Part shown: positions 9,423 to 17,617 of the stretch, in pieces | Layout of the letters: the number at the start of each line of letters is the position of its first letter | Numbering within the stretch: position 1 is the first letter of the stretch | From: Winogradskyella luteola | GTDB lineage: Bacteria; Bacteroidota; Bacteroidia; Flavobacteriales; Flavobacteriaceae | Reading direction: 5' to 3' | NCBI RefSeq assembly: GCF_019203985.1 | Contig: NZ_JAGSPD010000002.1 | Coordinates: 62,001-126,000, forward strand | Length of the DNA: 64,000 nucleotides | Notes under the pieces: model-generated | What the model saw: the letters and a program-made list of their open reading frames with translations, nothing else | Database searches by the model: none | What the model was told of the DNA's origin: nothing | Made by a program: the position numbers and the translations under genes

Positions 9423-9455
9423 AAAAAGGGTTTGCAGAATCTGCAAACCCTTTTT
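9423..9455. terminator. Bidirectional intrinsic terminator
   Basis: Perfect 15-bp inverted repeat (arms 9423-9437 and 9441-9455, AAAAAGGGTTTGCAG and its complement) with a 3-base AAT loop, giving U-runs on both strands. Ends the convergent genes at 9384 (+) and 9458 (-). Confidence 0.92.
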
Positions 9456-9457
9456 AT

Positions 9458-10576
9458 TTATAAATCCTTCCGAAAGGTTTTTCGTCGTTTATATACAACA
9501 GGATCAAAATGCTTCCAAATTTTATGAATAGCTTCGTTATCCTCTAATTCTGGAGTTCTATAACATGTTTTAATACCTTTTTTTGTAAAAGTCTCATACA
9601 TTTCGTTGAAAATAACAGCATGTACGCCTTTATTTTGATAATCGGGATGTATCCCTATTAAATAGAAAATTACATCCTTACTGCTCTTTTTAGCTTTAAG
9701 AATATGTCTAAATCCAAATGGAAATAATTTACCTTTGGCCTTTTGCAAAGCTTCAGCAAACCTTGGCATTACAATAGCAAATCCAATTAGTCTATCATTT
9801 TCATCTATAACAAATTTGATATATTCAGGATTAACAAAGCTGATAAATTTATTTTTAAAGTATTCCTTTTGTATATCTGTAATTTCAACAAAAGACGAAA
9901 GTGAAGCGTAGCTCTTATTAAATAGGTCGAACATACGATCTGCATAAGGCATTACCTCTTCAGTTTTAGTAAATTTTAAGGCTTTTAGCTTATAACGACG
10001 CTTTATTAGCTCTTGCGCTTTTTTGAAGAATTCTGGCTTTACATTTTCAAAAGGAAATTTACTTTCAGAATATTGCTTTTCTATCTCATAGCCATGTTCA
10101 ACATAATGATTGACATAATAGGGATGATTGTACCACGTAATCATTGGCGCAATACTATCAAAGCCTTCTGTCATTACACCTACTTTATCCAAGTTTGAAA
10201 ACCCAACTGGACCTTCAGCATATTCCAATTGGTGCTCTTTGCCAATATTTTCTACAATTTCCAATAAAGCCTTGCTGACTTCAAAATCATCAATAAAATC
10301 AAACCAACCAAAACGCATTTTCTTGATTTGTTGCTTATTAACTTCTAGCCAATTAACAATGGCTGCAACACGACCTACAATTTCATTACCTCTATAGGCT
10401 AGAAAAAAACGCGCATCTGCATCTTTAAAAATCGGATTTTTATCCTTATTAAAAGTTTCAAGTTCTTGTTTAATAATAGGCGGGACCCAGTATTCCGAAT
10501 CTTTGTAAAGTGAAAATGGAAACTTTACAAACGTCTTTAATTCTTTTTTGGATATGGCTTCTTTAATTGTAATCAT
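9458..10576 (-). CDS. GNAT-superfamily acyltransferase, substrate unknown
   Basis: 372 aa, about twice a single GNAT domain. The N-terminal segment KTFVKFPFSLYKDSEYWVPP, then PIFKDADARFFLAYRGNEIVGRV (first GNAT strands), the EGPVGFSNLDKVGVMTEGF block (about 155-175) and the C-terminal YLIGIHPDYQNKGVHAVIF motif that binds acyl-CoA pyrophosphate. Proteins with this architecture occur across proteobacteria and Bacteroidota, and the bacterial ceramide synthase of Caulobacter is reported to be in the GNAT superfamily. Convergent with the CapB-like gene and sharing its terminator, so N-acylation of capnine or a related amino lipid is a reasonable guess, not shown by the sequence. Co-transcribed with the barrel gene 8 bases upstream. 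Basic tail KRRKTFRKDL. Confidence 0.65.
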   Translation of the reverse strand: MITIKEAISKKELKTFVKFPFSLYKDSEYWVPPIIKQELETFNKDKNPIFKDADARFFLAYRGNEIVGRVAAIVNWLEVNKQQIKKMRFGWFDFIDDFEVSKALLEIVENIGKEHQLEYAEGPVGFSNLDKVGVMTEGFDSIAPMITWYNHPYYVNHYVEHGYEIEKQYSESKFPFENVKPEFFKKAQELIKRRYKLKALKFTKTEEVMPYADRMFDLFNKSYASLSSFVEITDIQKEYFKNKFISFVNPEYIKFVIDENDRLIGFAIVMPRFAEALQKAKGKLFPFGFRHILKAKKSSKDVIFYLIGIHPDYQNKGVHAVIFNEMYETFTKKGIKTCYRTPELEDNEAIHKIWKHFDPVVYKRRKTFRKDL

Positions 10577-10584
10577 GCAGTAGT

Positions 10585-11577
10585 CTATATGCCATCAGAA
10601 TCAAAATCATCAGTCTCTTTTTTCTTCTTCTTTTTTCTTTTCTTTTTAAAATTCCCATCATTGCCGTTTCCATTATCAATTTTCTTGTCTTTATGAAAAT
10701 CTAAACGGTAAGACGCTCCGAAAGCAATATTAAAAACCGAAGGTGTGTCTTTGGTATTAAAAGCTATGTTGGCATCGAGTTGAAAATCTCTAGTCCATAG
10801 ATAAGCACCACCAAACCTAAAAATATTATCGGCATAAAAATCACCATCAATACCTTGAGCCTCGCCAAAAACTACCCATTGTGGAGTAAAGGAATGGGTT
10901 AAAGTAAAAATGTATTGAAACTCTGAAAAATCGGTACCGATTCTATCTTTTATTAAATTCATTACAAACACCCAGCCACCGTTAAAATTGTTTTGAGTGG
11001 CAACCATTACTTTTGGGCTAAAGCCACCATCGTTACTAAAAGCACTAACAGCATTGTAAGGAATAAATGGATTGTCTTTGGTGTCGAAATTTGCACCAGC
11101 ATATACGGCAACTGCTGGGATTAAGGATTTCCACTGAAATTTCCTGTTGGCATGGTAACTATATAGGTTTGGTTTGGCTTCTTCTGCATTTTTATACGGA
11201 TCATAAACCAAATATTTAGCTCCAATGGTAAAGTTTCTGAAATTAGATCGGGAGTTTTTCTGGGGTATCACGGCTCTATTGTTAGTTACCTCATCATTTT
11301 GATAAACACCATCTAGAGACAGTTCTAACTGCTCAAATAGCAAACCATAACGAACCGAAAAATCTAAACCAAATCCAGAAATTTCGTAGTTTAAAGGAGT
11401 ATGTTCTTCATTTACAGTATAGGCACCAGCTTCAAACTGTACCACATTAGTCCCAACGGAGAAGGCACTTTCTGACACACCAGGGCGATTAGAATTGATG
11501 ACTTCTGTATATTGAGCATGGATTGTAGAATAGTTAATTAAAAGTAGGAAAACAAAAAATGGTTTTAGTATGCGCAT
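10585..11577 (-). CDS. Outer-membrane beta-barrel protein (phenol-degradation MetA-like transporter family)
   Basis: 330 aa with a signal peptide (MRILKPFFVFLLLI...STIHAQ) and a body of alternating strands with aromatic ends (FSVRYGLLFEQLELSL, FRNFTIGAKYLV, WVFVMNLIKDRIGTDF), as in the transporter / MetA-pathway barrel family. ITEVINSNRPGVSE-type opening RPGVSESAF is common to the family. After the last strand (YRLDFHKDKKI) comes an odd tail, GNGNDGNFKK followed by about a dozen Lys/Arg and DDFDSDGI. The frame continues 7 codons upstream, but the -7 box at 11596-11603 covers that start, so ATG 11577 is chosen. The GNAT gene follows after 8 bases. Substrate unknown. Confidence 0.72.
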   Translation of the reverse strand: MRILKPFFVFLLLINYSTIHAQYTEVINSNRPGVSESAFSVGTNVVQFEAGAYTVNEEHTPLNYEISGFGLDFSVRYGLLFEQLELSLDGVYQNDEVTNNRAVIPQKNSRSNFRNFTIGAKYLVYDPYKNAEEAKPNLYSYHANRKFQWKSLIPAVAVYAGANFDTKDNPFIPYNAVSAFSNDGGFSPKVMVATQNNFNGGWVFVMNLIKDRIGTDFSEFQYIFTLTHSFTPQWVVFGEAQGIDGDFYADNIFRFGGAYLWTRDFQLDANIAFNTKDTPSVFNIAFGASYRLDFHKDKKIDNGNGNDGNFKKKRKKKKKKETDDFDSDGI

Positions 11578-11595
11578 TTGTTTATGGTTTAAAGT

Positions 11596-11603
11596 CAAAT
11601 ATA
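11596..11603 (-). promoter_or_regulatory. -7 box for the barrel-GNAT operon
   Basis: Minus-strand TATATTTG, matching TAnnTTTG, 19 bases before the ATG at 11577. This implies a leader of only about a dozen bases. No good -33 TTG. Confidence 0.42.
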
Positions 11604-11657
11604 TATATTTTATACTTTTTTTAAGTATAAATAACGCATTATAAATAACTATAATTG

Positions 11658-11665
11658 TATTTTTG
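11658..11665 (+). promoter_or_regulatory. -7 box for the DUF4834 gene
   Basis: TATTTTTG, a match to TAnnTTTG, about 40 bases before the ATG at 11705. No convincing TTG upstream. Confidence 0.4.
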
Positions 11666-11704
11666 AATATTACTTAATTTATAATGATACAAGAAGCTTC
11701 GGCA

Positions 11705-11977
11705 ATGGGATTATTAAGAACGATATTAATTATTTTGCTGGTTTGGTTTGGATTAAAAATTTTAGCCAGACTTTTTGCTCCTTTACTGATGCGTTTTGTA
11801 GCAAAGAAGGCCGAAGAGAAATTTGGTCAACGATTTGGAGGATTTCAAAATCAAAACGGTCAAAGGCAACAACAGCAAAGAAAAGAAGGCGAGACTGTAA
11901 TAGATAAAATACCCAATCAAAACAGAAAATCCAACGAAAAAGTTGGTGAATACATAGACTACGAAGAGCTTAATTGA
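11705..11977 (+). CDS. DUF4834 small membrane protein
   Basis: 90-aa protein with one N-terminal transmembrane helix (MGLLRTILIILLVWFGLKIL), a juxtamembrane amphipathic stretch, a Gln/Arg/Asn-rich middle (QNQNGQRQQQQRK) and the conserved end KVGEYIDYEEL. The pattern is that of DUF4834, a flavobacterial family without known function. The frame can also start at 11684, seven codons earlier, but family members usually begin MGLLRT. It lies 74 bases before yfhO and is probably co-transcribed with it. Confidence 0.75.
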   Translation: MGLLRTILIILLVWFGLKILARLFAPLLMRFVAKKAEEKFGQRFGGFQNQNGQRQQQQRKEGETVIDKIPNQNRKSNEKVGEYIDYEELN

Positions 11978-12051
11978 GATTGTTGCTAGACGAATCTTTA
12001 TCTTACCAAAAAAATAACTACTTTTCAGAATCAATTATTAAGCAGATTTTC

Positions 12052-14484
12052 ATGGCTTTTTCTTTCAAACGTTTTTTGCCACACGTCCTTATTTTAATTG
12101 GATTTGTGGTATTGTCATTAACATATTTTAGTCCAGTTTTACAAGGCAAAAAGATTTTTCAAAGTGATATTATGCATTATATTGGCATGGCTCAGCAACA
12201 AAAAGAGTTTGCCGAAAAAACGGGTGAAGAAACCTATTGGACCAACAGTGCATTTGGAGGTATGCCAACTTACCAATTAGGTGCCAAATATCCGCATAAC
12301 TATATTAAGAAATTAGATTTAAGCTTACGTTTTCTTCCAAGGCCAGCGGATTATTTATTCCTGTATTTTTTAGGCTTTTATATTTTGCTGCTGGCGCTCA
12401 AGGTCGATTTTAAACTCGCAGCTCTTGGTGCATTAGCCTTTGGCTTTTCGACCTATTTAATTATTATTCTTGGAGTAGGGCATAACTCAAAAGCACACGC
12501 TATTGCTTATATGCCTATGGTTTTAGCGGGGATTATCCTCACATTCAGAAAAAAGTATATTCTAGGTTTTTTGTTAACGGTCGTTGCGTTAGGTCTAGAA
12601 ATTGTTGCCAATCACTTTCAGATGACGTATTACTTGCTCTTGTTGGTCATAGTGCTTGGTATTGCATATTTTATTGATGCTTATCGTAAAAAGCTATTGC
12701 CACACTTTTTTAAATCTGTAGGTCTACTTTCCATTGCTGCAATTTTGGCCGTTGGCTTAAATGCCACAAATATTATGGCGACCCAAGAGTATGCAAAGGA
12801 AAGCACACGAGGAAAAAGTGAATTAACTATTAGTACAGATGGTTCGTCCAAAGAGCCCACAAATGGTCTGAGCAAAGATTATATCACCGAATACAGTTAT
12901 GGTTTTGCAGAAACCTTTAACCTCTATATTCCAAAATTTATGGGAGGTGGAAATACTGAAGATGTTGGTAAGGATTCTGAAACTTACAAAGCCTATATTA
13001 ACCTTGGTGCTTCTCCAATTGAAGCGCTAGAAGCTTCTAAAAATGCACCAATGTATTGGGGAGACCAGCCCATAGTAGAAGCACCGGCCTATGTCGGAGC
13101 TGTGATTATATTTCTTTTTGTCTTAGGATTGTTTTTAGTTAAAGGAAGGTTGAAATGGTGGCTGGTAGGAGGAACGATTTTATCACTGTTATTGTCTTAT
13201 GGTAAAAATCTCGATTTCTTAACCAATTTCTTTATTGATTATGTACCACTCTATAATAAGTTTAGAGCTGTGACATCCATACAGGTGATTTTGGAATTGT
13301 GTATTCCAATATTGGGAATTTTTGCTTTGGTACGTTTATTTAACGACTTTCAAAAAGATGAGGAAAAGCTTAAAGCTTTAAAGTATACGGTTGGTATTAC
13401 TGCTGGTTTAGCATTGGTATTCCTTTTGTTTAAATCGATTTTATTCGATTTTGAAGGTTTGCGTGATGACGATTACATAGGAGCTTATGGGCAACCGTTT
13501 ATTAATGCTGTTATAGAAGATAGAAAAGCTTTGTTTACAGCAGATACCATTAGAACATTGATTTTAGTATTACTTTCTGCAGGAACTGTATTTCTTTTCT
13601 TAAAAAAGAAATTATCTGAAACCTTGGTTGTAGTAGTTTTTGCTATTTTAATTTTGTTTGATTTGGTAAGTGTAAATAGGCAATACGTTAACAGCGATAA
13701 TTTTGAATCGGCGTTACGTGTCGATAAACCTTACCAGCCTAATGCTGCGGATAAGCAAATCTTAAAGGATAAAGGACATTTTAGAGTTTTGGATATGTCT
13801 TCAGAAGGCCAACAACGGCCTGGACGCGCTGCTTATTTCCATAATTCGCTATTTGGTTATCATGCGGCAAAATTGGGCCGCTACAACGAACTCATGGAGT
13901 TTCATATTTATAATAATAATATGAATGTTCTTAACATGCTCAATACCAAATATATCATTGCAGAAGATCAAGGTCGTGTATTTCCGTATGACAATCCTGA
14001 TGCTAATGGCAATGCTTGGTTTATTGGCGAATTGAAACAATTACGCGATGCAAATTCTGAAATTAAGGCTTTGGACAGCTTAGATACAAAAACGAAAGCA
14101 GTAACTACAGTGTCTGACTTTAGCAGCAAACCCGATATTATCAAATACCAAGTTGATTCTACAGCTTCCATTCAGCTTACAGAGTTTAAGCCAAATTATT
14201 TAAAGTATGAATCCACTAATACAAACGATGGATTTGCCGTGTTTTCAGAAATTTATTATGACCAAGGATGGAATGCTTACCTAAATGGTGATTTAGTACC
14301 GCACCAGCGTGTTAATTATGTATTACGAGGTATGGAAATCCCAAAAGGAAATCACACTATAGAGTTTAAATTTGAACCTAAAGTCGTAGCTACAGGAAGT
14401 AAAATTGCTTTAGCGAGCTCTGTTATATTTGGGGTTTTGTTGCTGTTGGGTATATTCTATACTTTTAAAAGGAAAAGCGATTGA
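12052..14484 (+). CDS. YfhO family membrane protein
   Basis: 810-aa polytopic membrane protein of the YfhO family (GT-C-like fold; in Firmicutes YfhO decorates teichoic acids with sugars, in Bacteroidota the acceptor is unknown). N-terminal helix at residues 8-25, then the conserved loop FQSDIMHYIGMAQQQKEF and TYWTNSAFGGMPTYQ, many further helices to about residue 560, and a soluble C-terminal region with YYDQGWNAYLNG before a last helix (ASSVIFGVLLLLGIFY). The frame runs on 26 codons upstream to a TTG overlapping the previous stop; the ATG at 12052 fits the first membrane helix better. Followed by a glycosyltransferase and a flippase, which suggests a surface-glycan role. Confidence 0.85.
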   Translation: MAFSFKRFLPHVLILIGFVVLSLTYFSPVLQGKKIFQSDIMHYIGMAQQQKEFAEKTGEETYWTNSAFGGMPTYQLGAKYPHNYIKKLDLSLRFLPRPADYLFLYFLGFYILLLALKVDFKLAALGALAFGFSTYLIIILGVGHNSKAHAIAYMPMVLAGIILTFRKKYILGFLLTVVALGLEIVANHFQMTYYLLLLVIVLGIAYFIDAYRKKLLPHFFKSVGLLSIAAILAVGLNATNIMATQEYAKESTRGKSELTISTDGSSKEPTNGLSKDYITEYSYGFAETFNLYIPKFMGGGNTEDVGKDSETYKAYINLGASPIEALEASKNAPMYWGDQPIVEAPAYVGAVIIFLFVLGLFLVKGRLKWWLVGGTILSLLLSYGKNLDFLTNFFIDYVPLYNKFRAVTSIQVILELCIPILGIFALVRLFNDFQKDEEKLKALKYTVGITAGLALVFLLFKSILFDFEGLRDDDYIGAYGQPFINAVIEDRKALFTADTIRTLILVLLSAGTVFLFLKKKLSETLVVVVFAILILFDLVSVNRQYVNSDNFESALRVDKPYQPNAADKQILKDKGHFRVLDMSSEGQQRPGRAAYFHNSLFGYHAAKLGRYNELMEFHIYNNNMNVLNMLNTKYIIAEDQGRVFPYDNPDANGNAWFIGELKQLRDANSEIKALDSLDTKTKAVTTVSDFSSKPDIIKYQVDSTASIQLTEFKPNYLKYESTNTNDGFAVFSEIYYDQGWNAYLNGDLVPHQRVNYVLRGMEIPKGNHTIEFKFEPKVVATGSKIALASSVIFGVLLLLGIFYTFKRKSD

Positions 14485-14485
14485 T

Positions 14486-14570
14486 TGTCATTCCTGCATA
14501 AGAGGAATCCATATCATTAATTTTGTTAAAATATATTCCTGCTGAAGTATGTCTTGAGCGATAGTAGGAA
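14486..14570 (+). repeat. Two degenerate palindromic intergenic elements
   Basis: Just after yfhO, ATTCCT-gcataag-AGGAAT (14490-14508) follows TTGTC; a second hairpin TTCCTGCT...AGTAGGAA spans 14536-14570 and holds GTCTTGAGCGATAG. Both resemble the GTCATT-CCTGC and GTCAT-GAGCG intergenic repeats common in Bacteroidota. They may act as weak terminators. Confidence 0.45.
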
Positions 14571-14586
14571 AGCGGGGAAAGCCAAA

Positions 14587-15879
14587 ATGGACAAAAAAAA
14601 GAAAATACTTATAATATGCTATTATTGGCCACCAGCAGGCGGGCCAGGTGTACAGCGTTGGTTAAAATTTGTAAAATACTTACCTGATTTTGGTATAGAG
14701 CCTATTGTATATTGTCCAGAAAACCCCAATTACCCAATTATCGATGAGAGTCTAATAAATGAAGTACCAAGTGACATTACCGTTCTTAAGCAACCCATAA
14801 AAGAGCCTTATGCTTTAGCGAGCTTGTTTTCTAAGAAAAGTGCAAAAACAATAAGCTCAGGAGTGATACCAAAAGCAAAAAAGCAATCATTAATAGAAAA
14901 ATTAATGCTTTATGTTCGGGGTAATTTTTTTATTCCAGATGCTCGTAAAAACTGGGTAAAACCTTCGGTAACATACTTATCAGAGTATATTCAAAAGCAT
15001 CACATAAAAACAATTATAACTACAGGTCCACCGCATAGTTTGCATCTGATTGGACTTCAATTAAAAACGCAACTGAATATTAATTGGATATCTGATTTTA
15101 GAGATCCTTGGACAACAATTGGCTATCATAAAGATTTAAAACTGAGCCAATCTTCTCAACAAAAGCATAAAGCACTTGAGTTACAGGTTTTAAATTTGGC
15201 TGATGAAATCATTGTAACGAGCAACCATACCAAAAATGAATTTCAAAATAAAACCAAGCAACCTATTTCTGTAATTACCAATGGTTACGATCCACATTCA
15301 GTTAGAGTAGAAGGGAAGGACAAAAAATTTACTTTATCGCACATAGGTTCTTTGTTATCTGAGCGTAACCCAAAGGTGTTCTGGAAAGTACTTTCAGAAC
15401 TAATTACTGAAAATGAAGTATTTTCAAAAACGTTTCAGCTTAATTTAGTTGGATTAGTTAGCGATGATGTTATGGAATCAATTTATCAAAATGGGTTAAA
15501 AGACCATCTGAATATTGTAGGTTATGTAAGTCATGATGAAGCGATTAAATTCCAAATGCAATCTCAACTGCTACTGCTTATTGAAATTGATTCGGAAGAT
15601 ACCAAAGCAATTATTCCAGGAAAGGTGTTTGAATATTTAATTTCTGAAACCCCAATATTAGCAATTGGCCCAGAGAATTCTGATGTAGAACACATCATTA
15701 AATCAACCCATACTGGCACTTACTTTAATTATAACGATAAAGGGCAATTAAAGACTCAGGTCTTAAAATATTTTGAGGCATATCAAAACAATAATTTAAG
15801 CGTCATGGCTATAGGCTTGCAACCTTACAGTAGAAAAGCACTTACTGAGAAATTGAGTAAGCGTATTAATAGTTTATGA
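14587..15879 (+). CDS. Family 4-type glycosyltransferase
   Basis: 430-aa GT-B fold glycosyltransferase. N-terminal ILIICYYWPPAGGPGVQRW glycine-rich loop, TGPPHSLHLIG and WISDFRDPW (about 155-180) of the acceptor domain; C-terminal donor domain with SHIGSLLSERNP, VGYVSHDEAIKFQ and IPGKVFEYLI..TPILAIGP, where the K-EYL segment replaces the usual E-x7-E. Retaining GT4-like enzymes with this start are frequent in flavobacterial glycan loci. An earlier TTG at 14554 is unlikely because it lies in a repeat. Flanked by YfhO and a flippase on the same strand. Confidence 0.85.
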   Translation: MDKKKKILIICYYWPPAGGPGVQRWLKFVKYLPDFGIEPIVYCPENPNYPIIDESLINEVPSDITVLKQPIKEPYALASLFSKKSAKTISSGVIPKAKKQSLIEKLMLYVRGNFFIPDARKNWVKPSVTYLSEYIQKHHIKTIITTGPPHSLHLIGLQLKTQLNINWISDFRDPWTTIGYHKDLKLSQSSQQKHKALELQVLNLADEIIVTSNHTKNEFQNKTKQPISVITNGYDPHSVRVEGKDKKFTLSHIGSLLSERNPKVFWKVLSELITENEVFSKTFQLNLVGLVSDDVMESIYQNGLKDHLNIVGYVSHDEAIKFQMQSQLLLLIEIDSEDTKAIIPGKVFEYLISETPILAIGPENSDVEHIIKSTHTGTYFNYNDKGQLKTQVLKYFEAYQNNNLSVMAIGLQPYSRKALTEKLSKRINSL

Positions 15880-15967
15880 TTTGTCATTCATTTTTTAATA
15901 TAAGAGTTTATAGTTGTAATTTGAATTTTTTTAAAGCTTCCAAGTTAGATTTACTATAGTTTAAGCA

Positions 15968-17428
15968 ATGAGCATCGTATTAAAACAAACCTTTAAAAAT
16001 ACAATAAGTACATACTTAGGTTTTGGTATTGGTGCCATAAATACACTTTTTTTATATACTAATTTTTTAACCGATGAATATTACGGCTTAGTGGCATTTT
16101 TGCTATCCGCAGCAAATATTATGATGCCGTTTATGGCGTTTGGTGTGCATAATGCCGTAATTAAATTCTATTCGTCATTTAAATCTAAGGCAAGTATCAA
16201 TAGCTTTTTTACCTTAATGCTATTCTTACCTTTAGCATTCATAATTCCAACAGCCTTAATAGGTTATATTTTTTATGAAGGCATTGGTAATTTACTTTCC
16301 AATGAAAACAAAATAGTTGGAGATCACATTTTGCACATCTTTGTTTTAGCAATAGCCATGGCCTATTTTGAAATCTTTTTTGCGTGGTCTAAAGTACAGT
16401 TACAAACGGTCTTTGGTAATGTAATGAAAGAGATATTTCATCGTGCATGTATCATGATATTGCTATTTCTGGTGTATTTAGATTGGTTGACTGTGGATCA
16501 ATTTATTTTGGCACTTGTTGCCGTTTACGTACTGCGCATGCTAATAATGAAGCTTTATGCATACTCAGTTAGATTTCCGAAGATAAGATTTCAAAAAATT
16601 AAAGACCTTCCAGCGATTTTAAAATACGCTTTACTTATGATTATTGCGGGCTCCGTAGCCATGTTGATTCTAGACATCGATAAATTTATGATTGGTTTAA
16701 TGATAGAGGATATAGGGCAAGTGGCTTACTATAGTGTGGCTATTTTTATTGCTACGGTCATTGCGGTTCCACAACGTGCCATGCATCAAATTATGATGCC
16801 ATTGACCGCAAAATATTTAAATGATAAAAACAAGATAGCTTTAGAAGATCTTTACAAGCGAAGTTCCATGAGCCTATTAATAATAAGTGGATTCATTTTT
16901 TTGCTGATTGTTTTAAACATCAACCAATTGTATGAAGTTCTTCCGCAGGAATTTAGAGGTGGGCTTTTTGTAGTTCTTATTGTGAGTTTGGCTAAGCTTT
17001 ACGATAATAGTATTGGAAACAATAATGCCATTTTATTTAATAGTGATTATTATAGAATGGTACTATTTTTTGGGGTATTACTGGCCTTTTTAGCTATTGT
17101 TCTCAACTATATTTTTATTCCCATCTATGGTATAGAAGGCTCTGCTTTTGCTACATTTTTGGCTGTTGCAATTTACAACACTATTAAGGTGGTTTTTGTA
17201 AAACAGAAATTTAATATGTTGCCCTTTTCCAGGTCGTCCTTAAAGGTTGTCTTACTTTTAATTCTGCTCACAGGTCTAATGTATTTTTGGGAATTTCCGT
17301 TTCATCCTATTATGAATATTGTTTTAAAATCTTTAATGGTAGGAGTCTTGTATTTTACGTCTGTTTATAAGCTCAAGGTTTCTGAAGATGTTTCAAATCA
17401 GATAAAAAAGTATTTACGGTTAAAGTGA
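15968..17428 (+). CDS. Wzx-like polysaccharide flippase (MOP superfamily)
   Basis: 486 aa with about 12-14 hydrophobic helices and short loops, no signal peptide, consistent with the MATE/polysaccharide-transporter superfamily that flips undecaprenyl-linked glycans across the inner membrane. N-terminal TFKNTISTYLGFGIGAINTL and the FGVHNAVIKFYSSF segment are typical of the flavobacterial branch, and FMIGLMIEDIGQVAYYSVA is the usual central helix pair. Starts 88 bases after the glycosyltransferase. Probably exports the glycan built by the neighbouring enzymes; the substrate cannot be read. Confidence 0.85.
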   Translation: MSIVLKQTFKNTISTYLGFGIGAINTLFLYTNFLTDEYYGLVAFLLSAANIMMPFMAFGVHNAVIKFYSSFKSKASINSFFTLMLFLPLAFIIPTALIGYIFYEGIGNLLSNENKIVGDHILHIFVLAIAMAYFEIFFAWSKVQLQTVFGNVMKEIFHRACIMILLFLVYLDWLTVDQFILALVAVYVLRMLIMKLYAYSVRFPKIRFQKIKDLPAILKYALLMIIAGSVAMLILDIDKFMIGLMIEDIGQVAYYSVAIFIATVIAVPQRAMHQIMMPLTAKYLNDKNKIALEDLYKRSSMSLLIISGFIFLLIVLNINQLYEVLPQEFRGGLFVVLIVSLAKLYDNSIGNNNAILFNSDYYRMVLFFGVLLAFLAIVLNYIFIPIYGIEGSAFATFLAVAIYNTIKVVFVKQKFNMLPFSRSSLKVVLLLILLTGLMYFWEFPFHPIMNIVLKSLMVGVLYFTSVYKLKVSEDVSNQIKKYLRLK

Positions 17429-17464
17429 TTCGTGTTTTTATCCTTCAACCTAGCGGGAAATTTT

Positions 17465-17590
17465 ATCTAACTGTAACTGTAGACTTTTCACTATGCTCTA
17501 AATGACAAAAAAGATTCCCACGAAAATAGGTATTGTAACGAGAAATCCCGCAAGGTGCTCTGAGGCATACATCATGCGGGATTTCTACTA
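17465..17590. repeat. Composite intergenic repeat with 12-bp hairpin
   Basis: On the minus strand 17507-17487 reads TGTCATTTAGAGCATAGTGAA, matching 39868-39888 at 20 of 21 positions. Next to it CCCACGAAAATA recurs in looser form near 45585, and a 12-bp inverted repeat AGAAATCCCGCA/TGCGGGATTTCT (17541-17552 and 17575-17586) encloses 22 bases. Lies between convergent genes and may also act in transcription termination. Confidence 0.6.
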
Positions 17591-17617
17591 ACCAACCAAA
17601 AAAATTATTTTACTTTT

